From the NCBI GenBank assembly GCA_964475955.1, contig CAYYZY010000015.1, positions 1 through 64,000 of the forward strand: DNA of 64,000 nucleotides. Direction: 5' to 3'. The stretch's first letter is position 1; every line of letters begins with the position of its first letter. The position numbers were made by a program, and so were the translations under genes. Origin of the DNA: DATKZH01 sp964475955. Its GTDB lineage: Bacteria > Planctomycetota > Planctomycetia > Pirellulales > Thermoguttaceae. Below, piece after piece: positions 40,680 to 50,143 of this stretch. The notes under the pieces were generated by a model, which saw only the letters and a program-made list of their open reading frames with translations, was not told where the DNA came from and searched no databases.

Positions 40680-43193
40680 ATGTCGCTCGCGGCCGCGCTC
40701 GTTCTGGCACTGTGCCCCGTCGGCCAGGCCGATCCCCCCCAGATCAACCCCGTTCCGCCGATTGTCCTGACCGAGACACTGGCCCAGTGGGACTTCGACC
40801 AGGGCACCGAGGGCTGGGCCGCGCAGCACGCCTGCCAGCTCGCGGCCGAAGCCAGCCTGCTCAAGATCACGGCCACCGACGAGGACCCGTACATCCACTG
40901 CCCGGTGAACCTGCCCGGCGGGCCGCTTGCCATCGAGCTACGTGCCCGCAGCCGCAACAGCGGTCCCGGGAGTGTCTTTTGGACCACGAAGGAGTCGCCG
41001 CGACGCGGGGAAGACAAGTCGCGCCACTTCCCGCTCGTGCACGACGGCCAATGGCACGAATACTCCGCCGAGTTCCACGCCCCGGGCACGCTCACCGACC
41101 TGCGGATCGACCCCGGCTTCACGCCGGGCGAGTTCGAGATCGACTGGATCCGCCTGGTGCGCCGCGAGCCGCACCCCCTGGCCATCCAGCGCGTGGAGGC
41201 GCTCGACCGGGCCGTGCGGTTTACGGTCAAGAACCTGCGGGCCGGGCCGATCGAGTTCTCGGCGCTGGGTACATCGCACACGCTCGGTGCGGAGGAGACG
41301 ATCGAGCTCGATGATCCGATCCGGGCGGAGGAGCCGCTGGAAGTCGCCACCCTCGAACTGACCAGCGGCGATTTGCCGCCGGTCCGGCGGACCGTGTTTG
41401 TCCACAACGCCCAGGTCGAGACCGACTGGATTCAGCAGACGCTGGGCGACTTCTCGCTCCAGGTCGCCCCCAACGGCCTGGTCGCCCGGGTGCTGCGCGA
41501 CGGGCAGCTCGTCGCGGCGCTGGCCCCCACGGTCCACTGCGGCGACACGCTGCCGGCGCTGGAGCGGGTCGGCGAGGCGTCGGCGCTGCGATTTGAAGGC
41601 GATGGCGTTGCGGTGGCCCTCTCGGCCGAGGGGAGCGAGCTCTCCGTCTCCATCGCGGGGCCGGAGGACTGCGAGGGGCCGGTCGTGCGCGCGATCGGCG
41701 GTTTGGAGCAAGGGCTATTCGCGGGACTGGACTATTTGGGTAAGGGCGAACGGAGCTCGTCGAAGCTCGACGTGGAAACCGAAGAGCACCTCCGCTTCGC
41801 CCCCGATCCGATGAAGGTGACCTGGCCGCTGATGGCGTTCGTGACCGACCGGGCGTCGGTCGCCATGGCCTGGTCCGACATGCAGCTTCACCCCCGCTTC
41901 GCCACGCCCAACTTCTTCGACGGGGCCGACGACCACCGCATGGCCCTCTCCGGCCCCAAGATCGAGGCCACCATCCGCTTCGAACGGCAACCGCTGGAAG
42001 AGGCGATCCATTGGGCGATCACCCGCGACGGGCTCCCGCCGCTCCCGGAACCGCCGCGGTCGCGGGCAGAGCAGTGGGAGCTTTGCCTGAAGGCCCTCAA
42101 CGGTCCGCTCCGCACGGAGGACGGCTGGGGCCACTGCGCCGAAGACCGCTGGGCCCGGCGCCCGCACGCCGACATGGCCTCGACCATCTGGCGGCTCACC
42201 GGCGAGATGCCCGACTTGCCGCGGCTCGTGCCCGGCGGGGCCCACGTGCGGAACGACGCGGCCTACTTCGTCACCGGCCGCGTGGCCGAGTGGCGCAAGA
42301 TCCGCGCGCGGGAGGTCCGCGGTTACCTCGACCGGCAGAAGCCCGACGGCTCCTTCCGCTACTCAGGCAAGTATGCCCGGGGCCACTTCGAAGACACGGC
42401 CAGCGGCGTCTGCGCCCGGCCCGCGGCCATGCTGCTGGAATACGCGCGACTGACGGGCGACCGGGAGGCACTCGAGGCGGGCGTGCGCACGCTCGAGTAC
42501 ATGAAGCGGTTCCGCACGCCGCGGGGCGCCCAGGTCTGGGAGGTCCCGCTGCACACGCCCGACCAACTCGCATCGGCCTACCTGGTGTGGTCCTACACGC
42601 GCGGCTACGAACTGACCGGCAACGAAGAGTACCTGCGCCACGCCCGGAAGTGGGCCCTCTCAGGCGTGCCGTTCGTCTACCTGTGGAGCTCGAAGGCGAT
42701 CATGCTCTACGCGACGCCGCCCGTGTTTGGCGCAACGAACTGGGTGGCGCCCTGCTGGATCGGCCTGCCGGTGCAGTGGGTGGGAGGCGTCTACGCGTAC
42801 GCGCTCACCTTGCTCGCCCCGTACGAGGACTCGGTCGACTGGAACCACCTGGCCCGGGGGATTCTTATCTCCGCCGAACAGCAGCAGTATCCCGACGGCG
42901 AGTGGGTCGGCCTGCTCCCCGACTCGATCGTGCTCCAAACGCAAGAGCGGCGCCCCTGGCGCATCAACCCCTGTGCCCTGGTCAGCCTCCGCCTGGTGCT
43001 CGACGACCGGCTCGACTCGCTCAGCGTGGCGGCCGACGACCATCACCGGGTGGTCGCCCCGTTCCCGGTGACGCTGCGCGACGGCCAGGCGCACCTCGAA
43101 GGCCGGCCGGGCGAGACGTACCAGGTCCTGGTCGACGGGGAGCGCATCGTCGACGTGAAGTCGGAGGGAAACGACCTGCTGCCGCTGGAGTGA
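40680..43193 (+). CDS. large secreted protein, glycosidase-like alpha/alpha-toroid
   Basis: 837 residues from the ATG at 40680 (CAGGAG 9 bases upstream), signal peptide MSLAAALVLALCPVGQA. N-terminal beta-sandwich (LAQWDFDQGTEGWAAQH, 35-175) of the carbohydrate-binding kind, a central beta-rich part (about 230-430), and a helical C-terminal part with YLDRQKPDGSFRYSGKYARG, LLEYARLTGDREALEAGVRT and YLRHARKWALSG repeats typical of six-hairpin (alpha/alpha) enzymes. I do not recognise a specific glycoside hydrolase or lyase family. The neighbours, sulfatase and pectin-lyase types, support a role in polysaccharide breakdown. Confidence 0.55.
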   Translation: MSLAAALVLALCPVGQADPPQINPVPPIVLTETLAQWDFDQGTEGWAAQHACQLAAEASLLKITATDEDPYIHCPVNLPGGPLAIELRARSRNSGPGSVFWTTKESPRRGEDKSRHFPLVHDGQWHEYSAEFHAPGTLTDLRIDPGFTPGEFEIDWIRLVRREPHPLAIQRVEALDRAVRFTVKNLRAGPIEFSALGTSHTLGAEETIELDDPIRAEEPLEVATLELTSGDLPPVRRTVFVHNAQVETDWIQQTLGDFSLQVAPNGLVARVLRDGQLVAALAPTVHCGDTLPALERVGEASALRFEGDGVAVALSAEGSELSVSIAGPEDCEGPVVRAIGGLEQGLFAGLDYLGKGERSSSKLDVETEEHLRFAPDPMKVTWPLMAFVTDRASVAMAWSDMQLHPRFATPNFFDGADDHRMALSGPKIEATIRFERQPLEEAIHWAITRDGLPPLPEPPRSRAEQWELCLKALNGPLRTEDGWGHCAEDRWARRPHADMASTIWRLTGEMPDLPRLVPGGAHVRNDAAYFVTGRVAEWRKIRAREVRGYLDRQKPDGSFRYSGKYARGHFEDTASGVCARPAAMLLEYARLTGDREALEAGVRTLEYMKRFRTPRGAQVWEVPLHTPDQLASAYLVWSYTRGYELTGNEEYLRHARKWALSGVPFVYLWSSKAIMLYATPPVFGATNWVAPCWIGLPVQWVGGVYAYALTLLAPYEDSVDWNHLARGILISAEQQQYPDGEWVGLLPDSIVLQTQERRPWRINPCALVSLRLVLDDRLDSLSVAADDHHRVVAPFPVTLRDGQAHLEGRPGETYQVLVDGERIVDVKSEGNDLLPLE

Positions 43194-43228
43194 TTCGCCG
43201 CTGTTGCCAGGGGGCTGTGCCGAGCGTG

Positions 43229-43276
43229 GCGAGGCGGAGCCTCGCCTTCGTGTGTCCCCAGGCGGAGCCTGGGAAC
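43229..43276 (+). repeat. double palindrome GCGAGGCGGAGCCTCGC + CCCAGGCGGAGCCTGGG
   Basis: Two 17-base palindromes with 11 bases between them, followed by AAC. The same two, in the same order on the opposite strand, are at 54382-54430. Intergenic, before the truncated SDR. Confidence 0.6.
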
Positions 43277-43314
43277 AAGGGGTTGCGGGTGCTTCGAGGC
43301 GTGGAGGGAGGAAC

Positions 43315-43752
43315 GTGGAGTTTGAAGGAAAGGTGGCCTTGGTGACGGGCGCCGCCGGATCGATCGGCCGGGGGATCGCTGCGCGCCTGGTCGAGGAGGG
43401 CGCCGCCGTGTTCGTGACCGACCTCGATGCCGGGAGCCTCGACGCCCTCCGGGCCGAGCTCGGCGACCGCTGCCGCGCCTTGCCCGCCGACGTGACCGTG
43501 GCCGACCAGGTCGACGCGGTCGTCGCCGCGCGCGAGGCGTTCGGCGGCCGGGTCGACGTGCTCGTCAACGCGGCCGGTACCGTGGGGGCCGGCGGCCCGG
43601 TCGAACGGATGACGGCCGACAACTGGGACGCCGTCTTCGCCGTCAACTGCCGGGGGACGTTTCTCTTCACCCGGGCCGTCGTGCCCTTGATGAAAGAGCG
43701 CGGCGGCGGCAGCATCGTCAACTTCTCCAGCAAGCGCCCAAGAGCGACGTGA
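43315..43752 (+). pseudogene. SDR family oxidoreductase, C-terminally truncated
   Basis: From a GTG at 43315 with GGAGG 5 bases upstream: the NAD-binding half is good, VALVTGAAGSIGRGIAARL, LPADVT, DVLVNAAGTVG and GGGSIVNFSSK, but after FSSK the frame reads RPRAT and stops. The catalytic Tyr-x-x-x-Lys and about 110 further residues are missing, so no dehydrogenase activity is expected. The sequence after the break is the 3' flank of the convergent beta-helix gene. Confidence 0.75.
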
Positions 43753-43817
43753 ACGGAAACCCGCGTGGGTCTCGTGCCTCGACCCGCCCTACGGGGTACG
43801 GTCTTCGCCCCGGTCGC

Positions 43818-45218
43818 CTACTCCTCCCCGAGCCGATTGTCGGTGATCGTATTCTTCCCGCCGCCGATGACCTTGATCGGCTGCCACGGGTCGGCGTCCG
43901 GCAGGTCGCTGGAGATCAGGCAGTCGGAGACGCGGCTTTCGGTCACGTCTTCGAGGAGCAGGCCGGCGTGGTCGCAGTCGAGGATCGTGCAGCCGGTCAC
44001 GTTCACCCGGCGGCACTTCTGGAGGATCACCCCGGCGGGCTTGCGGCGCACGCCGTTGACGTGCAGGCCGGTGATTGTCGAGTCGCGGCAGTCGCGCAGC
44101 AGGACGCCGTCGTCGGCCGTGGCGTCGTCCCGGTAGCGGGGGTTGCGGTCCATCACGTTCGGGCCGATGACCACGTTCGTGCTGCCCACCACGCGGAGAT
44201 TGTGCCGGACGCCTTTCCAAAAGGTGTTGCCGACGATGCTCACGCCCCGAGCGAGCTGGAGGTCGACGTTGACCTGGACGTCGCTCATCACGTTGTTGGC
44301 GATCACCAGGTGCCCCCAGCGGCGATCCTCGCGATCTTGGCCGATGAAGCGGATGTTGGCCGAGTCGCGGGCGGCGTGGGTGTGCTGGATCGTGCAGCCG
44401 GTGATCGCCACCTCGGCCGTGCCGCCGCTGCCGCCCGTGCAGTCGATGAGCACGTTGGCCGAGGGCGGGGCGTTTTGGGCCGTCTCGGCGTCGAGCGGCA
44501 TGTTCCCCTCCAGGTCGCACCCGCTGACCTGCAAGTTGCGCACGTTGCCGGCGCGGACCACAATCCCGCCCGCCGCGTTGTAGCTGACGTGCGAGTTCGA
44601 CACGTTGATTTGGTGCAGGTCGACGTCGTCGAGAAAGAGCCCCGCGCCGCGGTTCTTGTACAGGTGGCAGTCGGAGACGATCACGTTGCGGTTGCGCGTG
44701 AGGAGGTGGATGCCGTGCAGGGCCTCGCGCACGTTCACCCGGGTGACCACGAGCTGCATCGTGCCGACCGCCTCGATGCCCACGGCCTCCTCGTGCGCGC
44801 CGATGATCTCCAGTCCGTCGACCGTCGGCATGCGTTGCCGCTGCCACACGTTCGGCTTCACGGTGCTCGGGCCGGCCGTGCCGCCGTGCGTGCCCACGAA
44901 CCGGATCGCCGGGCCGGGGCCGGCCATGACCAGCCGGGCGGTGCCGGTGGCGACGACCGCCGTGGGGCCGACGCGATCGAGCTCGACGACGATCGGCTTC
45001 GTGATGCGGTAGACGCCTCGGGGGAAGCGGACGTCCCCCGAACCGGCGTCGACGGCCTTCTGGATCGCGGCCGTGTCGTCGGCCCGGCCGTCGCCCAGCG
45101 CGCCGAAGTCGCGAACCGTAGCCGGCGGTCGCGGTTGGTCGGCCCCGAGGAGAGGGGCGACGCCTATCGAAACCAGGGCGGCCAGGAGCAGGACACATAC
45201 GCAGGGGAAACGTCTCAT
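43818..45218 (-). CDS. secreted right-handed beta-helix protein, pectate-lyase superfamily
   Basis: 466 residues from the ATG at 45218 (GAGGAGG 6 bases upstream), signal peptide PCVCVLLLAALVSIGVAPLLGA. TVRDFGALGDGRADDTAAIQKAVDAG is the N-terminal cap of the Pectate_lyase_3/GH28-like family (seen as VRDFGALGDGRADDTAAIQ). The rest is a series of beta-helix coils with repeating N/V/I ladders (NRNVIVSDCHLYKNRGAGL, RVNVTGCTILDCDHAGLLL). Catalytic residues cannot be fixed by eye. It faces the truncated SDR gene and diverges from the pectic acid lyase gene. Confidence 0.75.
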   Translation of the reverse strand: MRRFPCVCVLLLAALVSIGVAPLLGADQPRPPATVRDFGALGDGRADDTAAIQKAVDAGSGDVRFPRGVYRITKPIVVELDRVGPTAVVATGTARLVMAGPGPAIRFVGTHGGTAGPSTVKPNVWQRQRMPTVDGLEIIGAHEEAVGIEAVGTMQLVVTRVNVREALHGIHLLTRNRNVIVSDCHLYKNRGAGLFLDDVDLHQINVSNSHVSYNAAGGIVVRAGNVRNLQVSGCDLEGNMPLDAETAQNAPPSANVLIDCTGGSGGTAEVAITGCTIQHTHAARDSANIRFIGQDREDRRWGHLVIANNVMSDVQVNVDLQLARGVSIVGNTFWKGVRHNLRVVGSTNVVIGPNVMDRNPRYRDDATADDGVLLRDCRDSTITGLHVNGVRRKPAGVILQKCRRVNVTGCTILDCDHAGLLLEDVTESRVSDCLISSDLPDADPWQPIKVIGGGKNTITDNRLGEE

Positions 45219-45518
45219 GACGAGCCTCCTCGCTTGCAGGTCGAGAAACCGCGGCGCCCGGCGGAGCACCGGCATCCGCCTCGGGTCGCGTCCGAATCGC
45301 GTCCTCCAAGATAGGCCGACGGGCGGGCCGACGCAAATACGCCCTCGACCCTCGCCCCGTCGCCGCCAGCGGCGTTTCACGGAAGAGCCATCTCGGGCCA
45401 AGAACTGGCATCGCCCGGCAATTCTGCTAAAACGGGAAGGCGTGCGGTCCGGCGGGCCGACTGCTTGCCGGCCGCAGCGGTGGGATCGACCAAGGAAACC
45501 CAGTCCGGGAGAGAGCTG
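45219..45518. other. divergent promoter region of two pectin-related genes
   Basis: 300 bases between the beta-helix gene (minus) and the pectic acid lyase gene (plus). No clear promoter or operator was found; the divergent layout suggests that shared control elements lie here. Confidence 0.35.
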
Positions 45519-46964
45519 ATGAATCGCCGACTCATGTTCGCCGTATTGCTGTTGGGATCGGCCGTGCCTTGTGCGGCGCGGTCCGACGACGCCCAACTCC
45601 GCCGACAGGCCGCCGAGGCGCTGCGACGGGCCACTGAATTCTTCACCACGCAGGTCGCCACCGAAGGGGGCTACCTGTGGCGGTACAGCGAAGACCTCGA
45701 GCGGCGCGAGGGCGAAGGCAGGGCGAGCGACACGACCGTCTGGGTGCAGCCGCCCGGCACCCCCTCGGTTGGTATGGCGCTCGTTCGGGCGTATCAAGAC
45801 ACGGGCGAAGCCTACCTGCTCGAAGCGGCCCGCGAGGCGGGGTACTGCCTGATCCGCGGACAGCTCGAATCGGGCGGCTGGGACTATCGCATTGAGTTCT
45901 CTCCCGAGCGGCGCAAGCGGTACGCCTATCGCGCCGACGCCGGCGAAGAGGAGCGCGGCGGCCGCAACACGAGCACGCTCGACGACAACACGACCCAGGC
46001 CGCCCTGCGCCTGCTGATGCAGTTGGACAAAACCCTCGACTTCGCCGACGCGAAGATCCACGAGGCGGCCACCTTCGGGCTGGATCGGCTCGTGGCGGTG
46101 CAGTACCCGATCGGGGCCTGGCCGCAACGGTTCGTCGCGCCGTGCGACCCCGACGAGTTCCCCGTGAAAAAGGCCGGCTACCCCGAGTCGTGGTCGCGGG
46201 AGTATCCCGGCAAGAGCTACTCGGCCTTCTACACCTTCAACGACAACGCCATCCGCGACGTGATCGACGTGATGTTCATGGCCCACGACGTCTACGGCGA
46301 CGAGCGATTTCGGGCGGCCGCCGACCGGGCCGGGCAGTTCATCCTCCTGGCCCAAATGCCCGAACCGCAGCCGGCCTGGGCCCAACAGTACGACGCCGAC
46401 ATGCACCCGGCCTGGGCGCGCAAGTTCGAGCCCCCCTCGATCACCGGCGGCGAATCGCAGGGCGTGATGCGCACGCTGTTGGACCTCTACCGCCGCACCG
46501 GCGACCGGAAGTACCTGGAGCCGCTCCCCAGGGCTGTTCGCTACTTCCGCCGCTCGGAGCTACCCGACGGCCGGCTCGCCCGGTTCTACGAGTTGCGAAC
46601 CAACAAGCCGCTCTACTTCACCAAGCAGTACGAGCTCACGTACAGCGACGCCGACATGCCGACGCACTACGCCTTCAAGGTGGGAAACGGCATCGACCGC
46701 ATCGAGCGCGACTACCAGCGGCTCGCGGAACTCGACCCGAGCGAGCTCCGCCGAGAACCGGATAAGAAGGCGCGCAAGGCTTCGGCCTCCGAGATCGCGC
46801 GGGTGGAATCGGTGATCGCGGCGCTCGACGATCGAGGCCGCTGGGTCGAGACCGGCCGCCTCAAGTACCACGGCGACGACGACCCCACGCGCCGCGTGAT
46901 CGACTCCCGCACCTTCACCCACAACGTGGGCATCCTGGCCCGCTATCTCGCCACGAGGCCGTGA
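45519..46964 (+). CDS. pectic acid lyase family protein
   Basis: 481 residues from the ATG at 45519 (GGGAGAG upstream), signal peptide LMFAVLLLGSAVPCAARS. Strong family blocks: STLDDNTTQAALRLLM, PIGAWPQRF, YSAFYTFNDNAIRDVIDVM, EPQPAWAQQYDADMHPAW, RKFEPPSITGGESQGVM and LPDGRLARFYELRTN, the conserved core of the Pec_lyase (PL10-type) enzymes that cleave polygalacturonate by beta-elimination. Exported. The N-terminal region up to residue 60 is helical and not conserved. Confidence 0.85.
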   Translation: MNRRLMFAVLLLGSAVPCAARSDDAQLRRQAAEALRRATEFFTTQVATEGGYLWRYSEDLERREGEGRASDTTVWVQPPGTPSVGMALVRAYQDTGEAYLLEAAREAGYCLIRGQLESGGWDYRIEFSPERRKRYAYRADAGEEERGGRNTSTLDDNTTQAALRLLMQLDKTLDFADAKIHEAATFGLDRLVAVQYPIGAWPQRFVAPCDPDEFPVKKAGYPESWSREYPGKSYSAFYTFNDNAIRDVIDVMFMAHDVYGDERFRAAADRAGQFILLAQMPEPQPAWAQQYDADMHPAWARKFEPPSITGGESQGVMRTLLDLYRRTGDRKYLEPLPRAVRYFRRSELPDGRLARFYELRTNKPLYFTKQYELTYSDADMPTHYAFKVGNGIDRIERDYQRLAELDPSELRREPDKKARKASASEIARVESVIAALDDRGRWVETGRLKYHGDDDPTRRVIDSRTFTHNVGILARYLATRP

Positions 46965-47023
46965 AGCCAAGGGGATCGGTCAACGGCCGAAGGCGTTAAA
47001 CCCTCGGCTACAAGGGCTATAGA

Positions 47024-48040
47024 CTACCCCACCCACCGGGCCACGTCCTTGGCCCAATAGGTGAGGATGACGCCGGCGCCGGCGCGGTGGATGGCGGTGA
47101 GGCATTCGAGGGCGACGGCCCGCTCGTCGATCCAGCCTTGGGCGGCCGCGGCCTTGACCATGCTGAACTCGCCGGAGACGTTGTACGCCGCCAGCGGCAC
47201 GCCGGGGAACCGGTCGTGCACCTGGCGGATGACGTCGAGGTAGGCCAGGGCCGGCTTGACCATCACGACGTCGGCCCCTTCCCCCACGTCGAGCTCCACT
47301 TCGCGAAGCGCCTGGCCGACCGCCGCGGCGGGGTCCATCTGGTAGCTGCGGCGATCACCGAACTGGGGGGCGCTCTCGGCCGCCTCGCGGAACGGGCCGT
47401 AGAAGGCGCTGGCGTACTTGGCCGCGTAGCTCATGATCGGCACGTGGGCGAACCCGGCCCCGTCGAGCCGGCGGCGGATCGCGCCGACCATGCCGTCGAT
47501 CATGCCGCTGGGGGCGATCACGTCGGCGCCGGCCCGGGCGTGCGCCACGGCCTGGTGGGCGAGCATGGTCCGCGTGGCGTCGTTGTCCAGGTCGACGCGG
47601 CCGGCGGCCTCGGTGATGCGGCCGCAGTGGCCGTGGTCGGTATATTCGCAGAAGCAGACGTCGGTCACCACGAGCAACTGGGGCGCGGCCCGTTTGGCGA
47701 CCCGAACCGCCTGGGGGATGATGCCGGCGTTGCTCATCGAGTCGCTCCCCACGGCGTCTTTTTCGGCGGGGATGCCGAACAGGATCACGCCGCCGAGCCC
47801 CAGATCGGCCGCCTCGCGCAATTCGTCGGCCAAGAGATCGAGCGACAACTGGCAGTGGCCGGGCATCGCGGCAATCTCCTGGCGCACGCCCTGGCCGGGC
47901 CGGACGAACAACGGCAGGATCAGGTTGGCCGGCGAGATCCGCGTCTGGCGGACTAGGCGGCGCACGCCCGGATGGTAGCGCAGCCGCCGCAGCCGCGTGG
48001 TGGGAAAAGCGGTACCAACGTCGCGGTCGTGTTCGTGCAT
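47024..48040 (-). CDS. hemB: porphobilinogen synthase (delta-aminolevulinate dehydratase)
   Basis: Joins two 5-aminolevulinate molecules in tetrapyrrole synthesis. 338 residues. Zn-binding Cys in VCFCEYTDHGHCG (129, 131, 139), which marks the zinc-dependent type; the catalytic lysines are in SYAAKYAS (208) and MVKPAL (262). RMRRLR-like RLRRLRYHPGVRRLV near the start is canonical. ATG at 48040. Convergent with the pectic acid lyase gene; 95 bases separate its start from the end of the next gene upstream on the same strand. Confidence 0.96.
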   Translation of the reverse strand: MHEHDRDVGTAFPTTRLRRLRYHPGVRRLVRQTRISPANLILPLFVRPGQGVRQEIAAMPGHCQLSLDLLADELREAADLGLGGVILFGIPAEKDAVGSDSMSNAGIIPQAVRVAKRAAPQLLVVTDVCFCEYTDHGHCGRITEAAGRVDLDNDATRTMLAHQAVAHARAGADVIAPSGMIDGMVGAIRRRLDGAGFAHVPIMSYAAKYASAFYGPFREAAESAPQFGDRRSYQMDPAAAVGQALREVELDVGEGADVVMVKPALAYLDVIRQVHDRFPGVPLAAYNVSGEFSMVKAAAAQGWIDERAVALECLTAIHRAGAGVILTYWAKDVARWVG

Positions 48041-48135
48041 CGGGCGTTCGTCTCCGATCGTTCGCGGTTTGCGCAGCAGGCGCGCTCTGCGTGCCTGCTA
48101 CTATGCAAATCCGGAAGTTGTCTTTCCGTGGGTCC

Positions 48136-50076
48136 TTACGGGGAGTTGCGTTTGGCGGCCAGCGCTTCGCGGGCCTTCACGACGGCCTCCTGGGCCCAGA
48201 GCGTGTCGCCGTAAAGTACGATCACGCCGCGGCGAATCCTCTCAGCTTTCTCCTTGTCGTCCGGATCTTCGCTTCGGTCCAGCTCTTCGGCCGCCTCGAG
48301 GCGCGAGATCAGCCAGTTGAGGTCCTCTTCCCGCCAGGTGCGCAGTCGGCGTCGCAGGTCTTCCAGCCGGCGCTCGACCAACTGAAGACGCAGGTCGATG
48401 GGGGGCGATTCGGACTTGTCGCGGTACAGGTCGAGGATGGCTTCCAGGACGGCGATGGCTCGTCCGGGGTCGTCGCCGCCGATTTCGTCGGCTTCGCGCA
48501 GCGCCCGATCGATCATGCGCACGCCTTCGCCGCCGCGGTCGTCGCGCCCCTCGAGCCGGCCGAGCCCCGCCAGGGGGTGGATCTCGCGCTCCAGCCGGTA
48601 CAGGTCGATTCTCCGCTGGTAACCGCGGAACGTCTCAGTTTGCGGGTGCCGCGGGAAGCGCGCCAGGAACTCTTCGATGTACGGCTCCGCGTCGAGCAGC
48701 GACGCGATCTTCTGGTCGGCCGTCAATCGCCGGATCTTCGAGTAGAGCTGGTCCTCGGAGAGCGGACGCAGGAGGTACCACGCCGTCAGGCCGAGCGCAA
48801 TCAGCGCGACCGCCAGCACCCAGGTCTGCACGGAGATCAACGGTCGGTGGAGCCGGTCGTCGTCCTCGACCCGGTCGAGGTCCTCCTCCGAAACGGGCGT
48901 GAAATGGTCGACCGGGGCGGTCTCCTCGACACGCGTGGCGTCGCCGGCCGGGGAGACCACCGAAGCGCCCCCCTGCGGCGAGTCGCTCTCGGCATACGAA
49001 GCGAAAGCCGAGGTCGCCCGGGTCTCGCCGATCACGTCGGGCGCTTCCACCGGCCCGTTGACGGTGCCGGGCAGCGCGGCGGGAGCGTGGGACGCGTCGT
49101 TGGAGGCGTCGTCGGGGGCCTCGTCGGCGTCGGCGGCGGCCTTCGTCTCGTCCAGCGGCTTCCGGTTGGCCGCCGCCGGAGCTCGCGGCCCATTTGCGGA
49201 ATCGGGATCGGCCGGCGAGCCCTTATCGGGCTCCTGCACTCCCTCGTCGGGCAAATGGGCCAAACCGTGGAGCATCGACTCCAAGCGACGCAGGAGCAAC
49301 GAAGCGTTGACGATCCGGTCGTCCGGGTCCTTGGCGAGCAGCTCGTTGATGATCCCTTCCAGTTCCGCCGGCACCCGGGGCGTGTAGCGGCGGACCGGCT
49401 CCGGCGTCGCCGAACGTTGCTTCTCCAGGATCTTCAGCGGCGTCGGCCCCCGGAAGGGGGGAATCCCGGTGAGCAGCGAGAAGAACACGGCGCCCAGGCT
49501 GTACAGGTCGGTCCGTGGCCCGACGGGCCGGCCGTCGGCCTGCTCGGGGGCCATGAATTCCACGGTACCCAGGACGTTCCCCGCCGCGGTCAGGCCCGGC
49601 GTGCCAAACAGCCTGGCGATCCCGAAATCGGAGAGCTTGATGGCCCCCTCGTGGGTCATCAGCAGGTTGGCTGGCTTGAGGTCGCGGTGGATGACGCCTC
49701 GATCGTGGGCATGGCGCAGCGCGCGGCACGTCTGGACCCCAATCTGGGCCACTTCCCGCCAGGAGAAGCGCCGGCCGTCGGCCAACTGCTGTTCCAGGCT
49801 GCTGCCTTCGATCAACTCCATGGCATAGAACAGCACGCCCTCGTGCTCGCCGAAACCGAACAGGCGCACGATGTTCGGATGGCGCAGCTTCTTGAGGGCC
49901 TCGATCTCGGCCTCGAACCGGTGCCGGAAGTCGCCTTGCTGCGACAGCGACGCCGCCAGCACCTTGACGGCCGCCTCCTCGCCGGTCTCCTCATTGATCG
50001 CCCGATACACCGACCCCATGCCGCCGTGGCCCAGCGTGCCCGCGATTCGGTACGGTCCGAGATGGGTCGGCTCCAT
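48136..50076 (-). CDS. membrane-anchored Ser/Thr protein kinase
   Basis: 646 residues from the ATG at 50076 (GGAG 7 bases upstream). Complete kinase domain: GHGGMGSVY (16-24), AAVKVL (Lys38), HRDLKPANLL (130-139), SDFGIA (149-154), FMAPEQAD. Then a 140-residue low-complexity linker rich in Ala, Asp and Pro, a single membrane helix (VQTWVLAVALIALGLTAWYLL, about 416-436), and an extracytoplasmic helical domain (440-646) with charged repeats such as RRLEDLRRRLRTWREED. The outer part is not a known sensor. No phosphatase or FHA gene is adjacent. Confidence 0.88.
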   Translation of the reverse strand: MEPTHLGPYRIAGTLGHGGMGSVYRAINEETGEEAAVKVLAASLSQQGDFRHRFEAEIEALKKLRHPNIVRLFGFGEHEGVLFYAMELIEGSSLEQQLADGRRFSWREVAQIGVQTCRALRHAHDRGVIHRDLKPANLLMTHEGAIKLSDFGIARLFGTPGLTAAGNVLGTVEFMAPEQADGRPVGPRTDLYSLGAVFFSLLTGIPPFRGPTPLKILEKQRSATPEPVRRYTPRVPAELEGIINELLAKDPDDRIVNASLLLRRLESMLHGLAHLPDEGVQEPDKGSPADPDSANGPRAPAAANRKPLDETKAAADADEAPDDASNDASHAPAALPGTVNGPVEAPDVIGETRATSAFASYAESDSPQGGASVVSPAGDATRVEETAPVDHFTPVSEEDLDRVEDDDRLHRPLISVQTWVLAVALIALGLTAWYLLRPLSEDQLYSKIRRLTADQKIASLLDAEPYIEEFLARFPRHPQTETFRGYQRRIDLYRLEREIHPLAGLGRLEGRDDRGGEGVRMIDRALREADEIGGDDPGRAIAVLEAILDLYRDKSESPPIDLRLQLVERRLEDLRRRLRTWREEDLNWLISRLEAAEELDRSEDPDDKEKAERIRRGVIVLYGDTLWAQEAVVKAREALAAKRNSP

Positions 50077-50143
50077 GGCATTCTCCCTCTGCCTCGCGAC
50101 AAGGCGCATCTCCCATCCTAATCTTCCCCCGGGCTTCTCACTA

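Noticed and set aside
48091..50121. 676-codon plus-strand frame opposite the Ser/Thr kinase
   Set aside because: All kinase motifs are on the minus strand. Shadow frame.
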